Positions 34,611 through 43,700 of a DNA stretch of 64,000 bases are shown here, piece after piece. The translations under genes and the position numbers were made by a program. Every line of letters begins with the position of its first letter. The stretch's first letter is position 1. Source of the DNA: Stieleria mannarensis (GTDB taxonomy: Bacteria > Planctomycetota > Planctomycetia > Pirellulales > Pirellulaceae); contig NZ_JACEHH010000022.1 of the NCBI RefSeq assembly GCF_014154935.1, positions 1 to 64,000 of the forward strand. Direction: 5' to 3'. The notes below the pieces were generated by a model. It had not been told where the DNA came from, ran no database searches, and saw nothing but the letters and a program-made list of their open reading frames with translations.

Positions 34611-35618
34611 CTAGCGGCGGACACCCTCGATCACGCTGACTTCGCTGCGGGTCGGGACGATCCGAACCAGATCAAACCCCGAGTCATCGTACAACGACCG
34701 GTATTCATCAGCCGTGCGTTCCTTTCCGCCGGGGATCAGCATCATGGTCAGGTCCAGAAATTTCCCCATGAACGGATCGTTACCCGGCGGAATCACGCTT
34801 TCGACGACCAGCAACTTGTTCCCCGGTGACATCACCGCGTGACAGTGTTTTAGAATCGTGCGTGCACGATCGTCGTCCCAGTCGTGAATGATGTGTCGCA
34901 TCACATACGCGTCCGCGCCGCCTGGTACGCTGTAGAAGAAGTCGCCCGAGACCAATTGGCATCGATCGAGCACTCCGGCAGCTTCGATTTGGGGACGCGC
35001 CCGATCGACCACGTGCTTCAAATCGAACAAGATGCCTTTCATGCGGGGATACTTTTGCAGGATCGCCGTCAGCTTTGTGCCATTGCCACCGCCGATGTCA
35101 GCAATGGTGTCGATTCCGGCAAAGTCATAGGCATCCAGGATCGCATCGGTTTCGCGGCCGTGGATCCCGGTCATCGCGGCGTCGAAAATCTGCGCCTTTT
35201 CGGGGTGCTGGGCCAAGTGTTCAAAGATCGGCTGTCCGACGACTTTTTCGTACGCGTTGTCGCCGGTCTGGACCGCATCGGCAAGATTGCCCCAGGCCAG
35301 AAAGTGTTCCTCGCCCATCATCAATGCCATCGACCGTTGCGATCCCGGGACGTCGCTGCGCAGAAGTTCCGCCAGCGGCGTCAGCGTAAACCGATTGTCG
35401 TCTTGCTCGGCAAACACACCGATGCTGGCCAGCGCCCGCAACAGGCGGTACAGCAGTTCGGGTTTGGTTTCGGTGGCGTGCGCCAGTTCTTCGATCGACT
35501 TGCTGCCAACGACCAACAAGTCTGCAATCCCGAACTTGGCTGCGGCAAAGATGGCTTGGGAGGCGTAGTATCCGGTGATCAACTGGCCCAATCGGGCCGC
35601 CGGCGGAAGTTCTTTCAT
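34611..35618 (-). CDS. SAM-dependent O-methyltransferase (plant/PKS-type, family 2)
   Basis: A 335-residue enzyme with an N-terminal winged-helix dimerisation domain (about 10-100: LGQLITGYYASQAIFAAAKF, then ELLYRLLRALASIGVF) and a Rossmann methyltransferase domain. The SAM motif I is TIADIGGGNGTKL, the acidic end of beta-2 is ILFDLKHV, and the catalytic His-Asp stretch is MRHIIHDWDDDRAR. This layout is that of acetylserotonin/hydroxyneurosporene-type O-methyltransferases. GAGGA stands before ATG 35618. The substrate is unknown; no biosynthetic cluster surrounds it. Confidence 0.9.
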   Translation of the reverse strand: MKELPPAARLGQLITGYYASQAIFAAAKFGIADLLVVGSKSIEELAHATETKPELLYRLLRALASIGVFAEQDDNRFTLTPLAELLRSDVPGSQRSMALMMGEEHFLAWGNLADAVQTGDNAYEKVVGQPIFEHLAQHPEKAQIFDAAMTGIHGRETDAILDAYDFAGIDTIADIGGGNGTKLTAILQKYPRMKGILFDLKHVVDRARPQIEAAGVLDRCQLVSGDFFYSVPGGADAYVMRHIIHDWDDDRARTILKHCHAVMSPGNKLLVVESVIPPGNDPFMGKFLDLTMMLIPGGKERTADEYRSLYDDSGFDLVRIVPTRSEVSVIEGVRR

Positions 35619-35868
35619 TGTTTCCTCGACGATTCGTCGGCGTGTTGGTGATCTGGTGACCGTCGGATTCTATCTGGAAGGTGCCACTTCGTGCGGAATG
35701 AGATAGAATACCCGCACGCAGCGCCAGTGGCTCGCTGGTTTACTCGTGCCGCGGCGCGCGAGGGCTGCAGCAGATCCGCTCGCTCGCGTTTCGGGCTGGT
35801 ATGGATCGAATATCATGTGAGAGGGCAAACGGATCGATCACGATCAACCATTGGCGAAAGAGTCCATC

Positions 35869-36315
35869 ATGCAAAGCGAAACCTCTGGCACGTACGACGA
35901 CCCGTTTGACTTGGCACGCTTCCTCTCCGCCCAAGAAAGTTGCTACCCGCAGGCGCTCGCGGAAGTCCAGCACGGTGAAAAACGCACGCACTGGATGTGG
36001 TTCATCTTCCCCCAGTTGCGCGGATTAGGGTCCAGTCCGACCGCCCGGTTGTACGGCATCAGCGGCATCGGTGAAGCCGAGGCTTACCTGGCACATCCGG
36101 TGTTGGGGCCGCGATTGGTCGAGTGCTGTGAAGCGGCGTTGTCGGTCCAAGGCCGAACGGCAACGGAGATCTTTGGTTCACCCGACGACATGAAGCTGTG
36201 TTCGTGCGCGACGTTGTTCGCGCAGGTCGCCGGCTCGGCGTCCGTGTACCAGCGAATCCTCGACAAGTACTTCGGCGGACGGTCGGACGATCGCACGCTG
36301 CAGTTACTCGCTTGA
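35869..36315 (+). CDS. DUF1810 family protein
   Basis: A 148-residue cytoplasmic protein, the normal length for DUF1810. The family hallmark is clear: HWMWFIFPQLRGLGSSPTA, with YGISGIGEAEAYLAHPVLG and a C-terminal DDMKLCSCATLF block. The DUF1810 fold is small and helical, related to calpastatin-annotated proteins, with no proven activity. The ATG at 35869 matches other family N-termini (DPFDLARFLSAQE). An in-frame TTG lies 18 bp upstream. Confidence 0.92.
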   Translation: MQSETSGTYDDPFDLARFLSAQESCYPQALAEVQHGEKRTHWMWFIFPQLRGLGSSPTARLYGISGIGEAEAYLAHPVLGPRLVECCEAALSVQGRTATEIFGSPDDMKLCSCATLFAQVAGSASVYQRILDKYFGGRSDDRTLQLLA

Positions 36316-36360
36316 TTACGCCACCCGGGAATTGAAGTCTCGTGGATCGCCAGCGGTCCC

Positions 36361-36433
36361 CACGCTCTGGCGAGCGTAGCTACGGTAATGGGTGGATCGA
36401 CGCGCGAACGTAGCTACCTTCGCCAGAAGGTGG
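36361..36433. repeat. Dispersed double-hairpin repeat family D, copy 2
   Basis: Arms cacgctctggcgagcgtagc (36361) and cgtagctaccttcgccagaa (36409) in reversed order relative to 12121 and 40671. A third, degenerate arm (cacgctctgacgagc) follows at about 36448. It sits in the 258-bp spacer before the thioredoxin-fold gene. Confidence 0.8.
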
Positions 36434-36573
36434 TCCCCCGGCGTCCCCACGCTCTGACGAGCATCGCGACCGCATTGAGTGACTACGGAAACTTGCAATC
36501 TTGGGGGGCATCGTCTCCACTATCCCTCCTGCGTGTCGTGGATCGATCGTTAGAAACAGGGGAAAGTTAGATA

Positions 36574-39489
36574 ATGCGCACCGGAAACCCACCCGCCACC
36601 CGGATCGCCGGGGGCTTCGCAACCGCGATGGCGATCGTGATCAGTTCCGCAGCGTTGGTCGCCCGTGGCGACGACGCGCAAACGGTGCCTGATTGGATTC
36701 GCGGCAGCGGCAACGCCTTGGAGATGCGACTGAGCGGGCGGGTAAAGCGCAAGGACGGCCAGGCGGTTGATGAAGCGACAGTGCGAATCAGCATCGATTT
36801 CAACCAACAGCACTTCGAAACCGTCACGCCGGAGGTCCGCGACGGAGCGTTCGAAGTCTGGATTCCGGTCAACAAGTACCGTTGGTACAGCGTCAAGATT
36901 GACGCCAGCTGCCAGGACGGCGCCCGAGCCCACGAAACGATCGTCCGGAATCAATTGCGACAGCGCGTGATCGACGGCGTCGTGTTACAAGTCGAGCGCC
37001 CGCAACGTTCGGTCGAGTTTCAGTTGCTGCATCAGGGGAGCGCGGTGGCGAATGCCAAACTCCGCGTCCAACTCAACAACGGTGCCTACCTGCGTACCCA
37101 AGCCGAAGCCGATGGCGTCGCAACAATATTGCTGCTGCCGCATGAAGAGTTGATTGCGGTGACCGCTTGGTCGCAGGATCAATTGATCGGCGGATATCAA
37201 TTCTCACGCAAACCGATTCGCGATCCCAAAGCGGATCATCATGAAATTGAGATGGTGACGTGTCGGCCCTGCCCCGTGACGCTCAGGGACGGCGAAGAAA
37301 AACCCATCAAAGATGTCCCATTGCAACTGCAAGTGGCGACTCCGCAACCGCACGTTAACTTCTTTGGCATCCCCGATGATGTCACGTTGATCACGGACGA
37401 AAACGGGGTAGCGATTTATCCCTATTTCCCAGAGATCGACGACGTCTACTGTTATGCCGAGCTCCACAGCGAGGACTGGCGGCGCGTTGAGAGCAAGTAC
37501 GAGCAGGAGGCGTTCGTGGTCACCGCCCAAAAAGCCGTTGAGCGACACACTGTCGAAGGGGCTGTTTCCGGTGGCGATGTCTTCCTGGGTGGTTTTGTGG
37601 TCCGACTGGGATCGTTTCAAGCCGAAGAGGAAGGACGAATCGATTACGTTTATGCGGTAACAGACGCTGACGGCCGATTCTCGGTCGACGTGTTACCCGA
37701 TGCGACCTACTGCGCCTACGTCAGCGATGAACGATGGGTGACTCCTTCGATCGATTTGATCCCGTACGAATCCGTCACACAAAAACACAACTCGCCCAAT
37801 TTGAACGTCGCCAAAGGCATCCCGGTGCAGGTGCGTTTGACTTCCGGTAGCGACCGGAAACCGATCGCAAAGATGCGTGTGCATTTGGGTTCCAACCATT
37901 CGTTCACTTGGCAAGAAAACGGCAAACCGCGATCGGGCGTGCTCGGACGTCGCAGCGACGGATACACCGACGACGAAGGACGCGTCACGGTCTTTGTCCC
38001 CGCCGGCGATTTGGAAGCCAGCGTCTACTCCACCGACTGGCGGGCGAACCAAAAGATTGTCGTCGAAGCGGGGACCAAAAACGAAATCCATCTCCACCGA
38101 GCGGTCGACAAAGCAGTTGCTGTGGAGGGCAAGATCGTTCCGTGGCAAGACGACCAGGAACTGAAGGACGCGACCATTCAAATCGGTGCGATCGATGGCC
38201 AAACGGGTGAGGAGTTCGCTTTGAAGGCCGATGACGAAGGCAACTTCCGGTTTGAAACCAAAGCGACCAAGTTGGCCGCCGTCGCCGTTTCCGCCGACAA
38301 GCGGTTTGCCGGGTCGGCCTTGATCCAAGATCTAGATGGGACCGCTTCGATCCGCCTGTACCCGACGAAGTCGTTTCATGGCCAGATTCTTGACGGGGAA
38401 GGCCAACCCGTGGCGAGCCATCCCGTGCGAGCGTCGATTCGTGTTTCCGACGGATCCAGGTTCGGCAACGGTTTCCCGACTACGTTTTACCTGCCCCGAA
38501 TCGAACGATTGACCGACGCAAACGGGCGTTATCGATTCGAGTCGCTGCCCTGCAAGACGGAGATTTCGATCAGGGCCGACACGTTGGATCACCAACCGAA
38601 CCAGTTTCGCTCGATCGACACCGTCTACCTGTTGCCCGATGAGGAGAGGAGAGAGGTCATCACGCGGTTGGGAAAGAATGAGGCTTCGGGCGACAAGAAG
38701 ACGCTGGCCGAACGCTTCCAAATCACGCAACGCGATTGCCGCCTGAACAACTTTCGACAAATGGTCATCCTTGCCGATGATGAAAACGAAGTGGTCGTCG
38801 ACTTCATCGAGAAATCGTTGTTGGATTACTCACAGCAAAAGAAGATCACCACGTTCATGCAGTTGCGCGTCGTCCCGAGTGACTTGGCGGATCCTGTTGA
38901 CCAGAGCTTTGTCGAACGAATGAATTGGCCGGCGGTCAAGGATGGTCACGTCTTCATTTGTGCCTACGATGCCGACGAAAACGAACTCGGCCGGGCGGTG
39001 CTGAACGTAGCGGATGCCCGATCCGCATCGATCGCCGATGAGTTCATCCAGCAGCACGCGACGCCGCAGCAGGACGCACAGCAGAAATGGGACAAGGCGT
39101 TCAAGACGGCCCAGGCCAGCGACCGCCGTGTTTGGATTCGTACCGGACAACGCTATTGCGGCCCGTGTTTCAGGCTTAGTCGCTGGATCGACGACCACCG
39201 CGACGTGCTGGAAAAAGACTTTGTCTTGGTCAAGGTCGATGACGTTCGCGACCGACACGGATTCAAAGTCGCCAAACGGTTGACGCAAGGACGGCCAGTC
39301 GGAGTGCCGTTCCACAGCATGTTCGATGCCGACGGCAACCTGATCACCGACAGCTACGGACCGATCGGGAACATCGGTTCCATGTCAGGCGTCGAGGGCA
39401 AGCGACATTTCCGCACCATGCTCGACGCCGCCTGCGTGAACATCACGCCGGACGAGATCGAGAGGTTGATCGAAAGCCTGGATGACTGA
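36574..39489 (+). CDS. Large secreted protein with C-terminal thioredoxin-like domain
   Basis: A 971-residue protein with an N-terminal signal or anchor (about residues 10-35, GGFATAMAIVISSAALVARG). Residues 45-700 look like a string of beta-sandwich (carboxypeptidase regulatory-like) repeats with recurring D-x-x-G-R/x-F/Y signatures: TDADGRFSVDVLPDATYCAYV, TDDEGRVTVFVPAGDLEA and TDANGRYRFESLPCKTEI. The last 130 residues resemble a thioredoxin fold with an active-site-like CxxC (RYCGPCFRLSRW) and the cis-Pro region PVGVPFHSMFDADG. It may be a periplasmic thiol-disulfide or redox-linked surface protein. Known domains do not explain the combination fully. Confidence 0.8.
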   Translation: MRTGNPPATRIAGGFATAMAIVISSAALVARGDDAQTVPDWIRGSGNALEMRLSGRVKRKDGQAVDEATVRISIDFNQQHFETVTPEVRDGAFEVWIPVNKYRWYSVKIDASCQDGARAHETIVRNQLRQRVIDGVVLQVERPQRSVEFQLLHQGSAVANAKLRVQLNNGAYLRTQAEADGVATILLLPHEELIAVTAWSQDQLIGGYQFSRKPIRDPKADHHEIEMVTCRPCPVTLRDGEEKPIKDVPLQLQVATPQPHVNFFGIPDDVTLITDENGVAIYPYFPEIDDVYCYAELHSEDWRRVESKYEQEAFVVTAQKAVERHTVEGAVSGGDVFLGGFVVRLGSFQAEEEGRIDYVYAVTDADGRFSVDVLPDATYCAYVSDERWVTPSIDLIPYESVTQKHNSPNLNVAKGIPVQVRLTSGSDRKPIAKMRVHLGSNHSFTWQENGKPRSGVLGRRSDGYTDDEGRVTVFVPAGDLEASVYSTDWRANQKIVVEAGTKNEIHLHRAVDKAVAVEGKIVPWQDDQELKDATIQIGAIDGQTGEEFALKADDEGNFRFETKATKLAAVAVSADKRFAGSALIQDLDGTASIRLYPTKSFHGQILDGEGQPVASHPVRASIRVSDGSRFGNGFPTTFYLPRIERLTDANGRYRFESLPCKTEISIRADTLDHQPNQFRSIDTVYLLPDEERREVITRLGKNEASGDKKTLAERFQITQRDCRLNNFRQMVILADDENEVVVDFIEKSLLDYSQQKKITTFMQLRVVPSDLADPVDQSFVERMNWPAVKDGHVFICAYDADENELGRAVLNVADARSASIADEFIQQHATPQQDAQQKWDKAFKTAQASDRRVWIRTGQRYCGPCFRLSRWIDDHRDVLEKDFVLVKVDDVRDRHGFKVAKRLTQGRPVGVPFHSMFDADGNLITDSYGPIGNIGSMSGVEGKRHFRTMLDAACVNITPDEIERLIESLDD

Positions 39490-39537
39490 TGGCAGGTGGT
39501 TGGGGTAGACTCGCGTCCGTCGTAGCTTGCTTTTCTG

Positions 39538-39734
39538 GTAGCGGAACTCGCCAAGAGTTTCGCACGCGCCCGGCGATGCCGCATGGGGGGCCGAAAGCCT
39601 TGGCGGCTTCCGCTACGACACGACCCGCAAATTGAGCTGCGGTAGACTAGCTGGACAGTCGCCGTCCTCTCCGAGGTCGGCGCGGGGCAATGGGTCGCTT
39701 TTTCACGCACGCCGAGTTCGGAGAACACGGCGAC
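39538..39734. repeat. Repeat family C full copy followed by family B copy 4
   Basis: 39538-39616 is the complete family C hairpin: gtagcggaactcgccaagag on the left, ttggcggcttccgctac on the right. 39658-39734 is a family B palindrome, in the same orientation as the copy at 7516. Two unrelated palindrome families thus stand 41 bp apart in one 339-bp spacer (39490-39828). Confidence 0.85.
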
Positions 39735-39828
39735 ACTTCAATCGCATCGCCAAGTACGTAACTCGCCCGATAGCGTCTTTCGAAAGTTGCGGTATTTAAT
39801 TTCCGATTTAAAGAAGATAGTCCCCATC

Positions 39829-40584
39829 ATGCCGATTCCCGTCCGCGAAACCTACCCCACCGATCGCGAGGATTTGTTCGTCCAGGTGACCGACGATGGC
39901 AGCCGGACGCTGGTCATCGCCGGCAGCGATGATGCGTTTCACAGCGGTTGCGGGGCGGCGTCCGAAACGCGTCACGTTTATTTGCACAACAGCGGTGTGC
40001 TCCAGCGGCTGCATGAACGACGTCCCACGCAGGTGCTGGAGATCGGGTTGGGGACATCGATGGCGATGTTGATGACGCTGGACGCCGCGGTCGGTTGCGA
40101 CACGCCGCTGGAGTATCTGGCCGTTGAAAACGACTGGATCGCCGCGGAGACGTTGGAGCACCTGCTGCCACATGACTGGGCCTCTTGCCGCGACATCGTC
40201 GATGGCTACTTGGACTTTCGACGATCCTTGCCCGCGACGGTCCCGCCGGGAACCTACCCCTGGCGAGTGGATTCATCTCGCAGCGTCATCATCGAAGTGG
40301 GCGATGTTCGCGACTGGACGCTCGGCACTCGGCCACCGTTCGACGCGATCTATTACGATCCGTTCTGCCCCGACAGCGCGCCGCAGCTTTGGACGACGGA
40401 CTGCTTGCGCGTGATGCGTGGGGCGATCGTCGACGGCGGCAGATTGACCACGTACAGTTGCAGCCGCCCGGTCCGAGACGCACTGGAGCAGGCGGGTTGG
40501 AACGTGGACCGTGTCCCCGGACCGGTGGGGGGAAAACGCGAAGTGTTGGTGGCGACACCGGTCCAGCGGCCCGCCAGCGGTTAA
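39829..40584 (+). CDS. mnmD: MnmD-like tRNA (mnm5s2U34) methyltransferase
   Basis: A 251-residue SAM-dependent methyltransferase of the Methyltransf_30 (DUF752) family. This family acts alone as MnmD or as the MnmC1 half, methylating nm5s2U34 in tRNA. Seen are the N-terminal SGCGAASETRHVYLHNSGV stretch, SAM motif I VLEIGLGTSMAML, YLAVENDW (end of beta-2), and the family motif YYDPFCPDSAPQLWT with TTYSCSRPVRDALEQAGW. There is no fused FAD oxidase, so MnmD rather than MnmC. The ATG at 39829 gives the usual N-terminus (MPIPVRETYPTDREDLFV). Confidence 0.82.
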   Translation: MPIPVRETYPTDREDLFVQVTDDGSRTLVIAGSDDAFHSGCGAASETRHVYLHNSGVLQRLHERRPTQVLEIGLGTSMAMLMTLDAAVGCDTPLEYLAVENDWIAAETLEHLLPHDWASCRDIVDGYLDFRRSLPATVPPGTYPWRVDSSRSVIIEVGDVRDWTLGTRPPFDAIYYDPFCPDSAPQLWTTDCLRVMRGAIVDGGRLTTYSCSRPVRDALEQAGWNVDRVPGPVGGKREVLVATPVQRPASG

Positions 40585-40670
40585 ACTCTTGGGGGCTTTC
40601 CTTCTTCCCCGCCCCAACCCGGTTGCCCACCATGCCAAGCCATTCTTTCGCTGGATTTCGCCACATCGAT

Positions 40671-40733
40671 GTAGCGACGCTCGCCAGAGCGTGGAAAATC
40701 CCGGGGATCCACCTTCTGGCGAAGGTAGCTACG
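40671..40733. repeat. Dispersed double-hairpin repeat family D, copy 3
   Basis: Nearly identical to 12121-12183 (gtagcgacgctcgccagagc ... tctggcgaaggtagctac) and 19 bp upstream of the next start codon. Two of the four copies thus sit directly before start codons of secreted cytochrome-containing proteins. Confidence 0.85.
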
Positions 40734-40751
40734 TTTGATCGGAACTCCGTG

Positions 40752-43700
40752 ATGTCTCTTGTCACGCTGTTGTTTTTGGGTGGATTCCCCCTTGCGGCGT
40801 CCGCCGGCGATCGCCCCAACGTCGTCCTGATCATGACCGACAACCACGGCGCGTGGACGTTGGGTTGTTACGGCAATCGCGACATCCGCACGCCCAACAT
40901 CGATCGCTTGGCTTCCGAAGGCACTCTGTTCACCCGCGCGTTTGCCTCCAATCCGGTTTGTTCGCCGACCCGAGCGACGTTCTTGACCGGATTGATCCCC
41001 TCCCAACACGGCGTGCACTGCTTCCTGGGCGGCGGGCGGTTACAAGTCGGCCCGGATGCCCGCTGCACGCTCGGCGAAGTGACCTCGCTGCCCGAAGTCC
41101 TCCGCGACGCCGGCTACGCCTGCGGTTTGGTCGGCAAGTGGCACCTGGGCGATAACCTGCGCCCCCAAGAAGGCTTCGACGATTACTGGATCACGATGCC
41201 CCACGGCGGCACCAGCACGTTTTACGACGCGCAAATCATCGAAGACGGCGAGATCCGTAAGGAACCCGAGTACCTGACGGACTTCTGGACCCGACATGCC
41301 GTCCGTTTCATCGAATCGCAATCCGAAAAGGACGATCCATTCTTTCTGTTTCTGTCCTACAACGGCCCCTATTCGCTAAGCCGGTTGCTGCTTCGCGAAG
41401 GTCGCAATCGCCATGCGGAATACTATGCCGACAAAGAACTGCCTTCGTTCCCCCGCGATCCGACACATCCCTGGCAATTCAGCAACCGAGACTACCACAA
41501 CAATCCCGTTTCGATTCGCCGCGTCGCAACCGAAGTCAGCGGCATCGACGATGGCGTCGGCACGGTCATGGAAACACTCAAACGGCTCGGACTGGACGAG
41601 AACACGGTTGTTGTCTTTGTCGCCGACCAGGGCTGGGTCGGAGGCCATGGCGGATTCTTTGGGATGGGCGACCACACGCGGCCCGTCACCGCCCGCGACG
41701 GCATGATGCAGATTCCGATGATCTGGCGACACCCGGGCGGAATTCGATCCGAGACCCAATCCGATCGCATGGTCACCAATTACGACTTCATGCCCACGTT
41801 GCTGAACTATCTGGATTTGGAGGACAAGATGCCTGCCAGTCCGCCGTCGCCGGGGAAAGACTTCAGCGGCGAACTGACCGGCCGGTCTGACCCGCTCGAG
41901 GCCGAGACGCCCGTCTTCTACGAGTTCGAAGGCTTGCGTTGCATCCGTACCGAACGCTGGAAGTACGTGCATCGGCACCCCAACGGCCCTCACGAACTGT
42001 ACGACTTGCAATCGGATCCCGATGAATTCAATAACCTGGTCGGCGACCGTGCACATCAGCGAAAAGTCATTGAATTGAAAGGCCAGCTGGACGCGTTTTA
42101 CGGTCGATATGCGGTCAAACAGTACGACATGTACAACGGCGGTGGGTCACAAACGCGATTGTTTGTCGGCATCGATGAAGAGCTCGCGCAAGTCGATCCC
42201 ACGCCACCGCCGCCTCTGCAATCTGGATTCCAGCCGGTCAAATTCCGATTGCCCGACGGGTTTTCAGCGGAACTCGTCGCCGGCCCGCCCCTGGTCACGC
42301 ATCCGACGATGGGGTGTCTGGATGATCGGGGCCGATTGTTTATCTGTAACAACGCGGGGGTGAATCTGAGTGCCGCAGAGCTGGAAGAGCAACTGCCCAA
42401 CTCCATCCGCATGCTGGAAGACACCGACGGCGACGGGCGCTTTGATCGGTCCACCGTGTTCGCCGACCGGATGACCTATCCGATGGGCGGCGTCTGGCAC
42501 GACGGCGCGTTGTATGTCGCCTCGCCGCCGAACATCTGGCGTCTGGCCGACACCGACGATGACGGGGTTGCCGATGTTCGGCAAAGCATCGTTTCAAAGT
42601 TTGGCTACACCGGCAATGCGGCCAGCATCCACGGGTGCTTCTTCGGCCCCGACGGACGTCTGTATTGGTGCGACGGATACCACGGTCACGAATTCAAAGA
42701 CGGCGCAGGGAACATCACCAGCAAGCGACGAGGATCGTATCTGTTTTCCTGTCGCAGCGACGGTTCGGACGTCCGCATTCACTGCGGCGGCGGCATGGAC
42801 AACCCGGTCGAAGTCGACTTTACCGACGAAGGCGAGATGATCGGCAGCGTCAACATCCTTTACAACCGGCCCCGCGTCGATGCACTGGTGCATTGGCTGT
42901 ACGGCGGAGCCTATCCGCACCGCGAACGGGTGTTGGAAGAATTAAAAGTCACCGGCGACCTGCTGGGGCCGATTCACCAATTCGGGCACGTCGCCGTCTC
43001 GGGCATCACGCGTTACCGCAGCGGTGTGATCGACCACCGCTGGCGCGACGATTTCCTGGCCACGTTCTTCAATTCGGGCAAAGTCGTTCGCGTGAAGCTT
43101 GATCGCGAGGGATCGACATTCAGTGCAACCCAGCAAGAGTTTCTGGCCGGGATCAGCGACGATTTTCATCCGACCGATGTGATCGAGGATGCCGACGGCA
43201 GCTTGCTGGTCGTCGATACCGGCGGGTGGTTTTATCGGGGCTGCCCGACATCACAAATGTCCAAACCGGATGTCCTGGGTGGCATCTACCGAATCCGCCG
43301 CGACGGGATGACGACTCAAGTCGATCCCTGGGGAAAACGGATCGAGTGGGCGTCTCTGTCAGACATCGAGCTGGTCAAACATCTCAATGACACACGCCAC
43401 AAGGCGCGGGAGCGGGCGATCGCCGAATGTGCACGGCGTGGCGAACCGCTGGTTCCGGCGCTCTCGCGTGCCATGAACAGCGACATTCGCGTCCGTCGAA
43501 ACGCGATCTGGGCATTGACGCGGATCGTCGGCGACGGTGGTTCCAACACCGCCGCTCGCACGGCGGTTCGCACCGCGCTGTCCGATCGCGATCCGAGCAT
43601 CCGATTGACCGCCTGCCGATCGATCGCCACCTATCCAGACCCCGACGCGATCGATCAGCTGATGGAAATGCTGCGCGAAGATGTCGCGCCGGTCCGCCGC

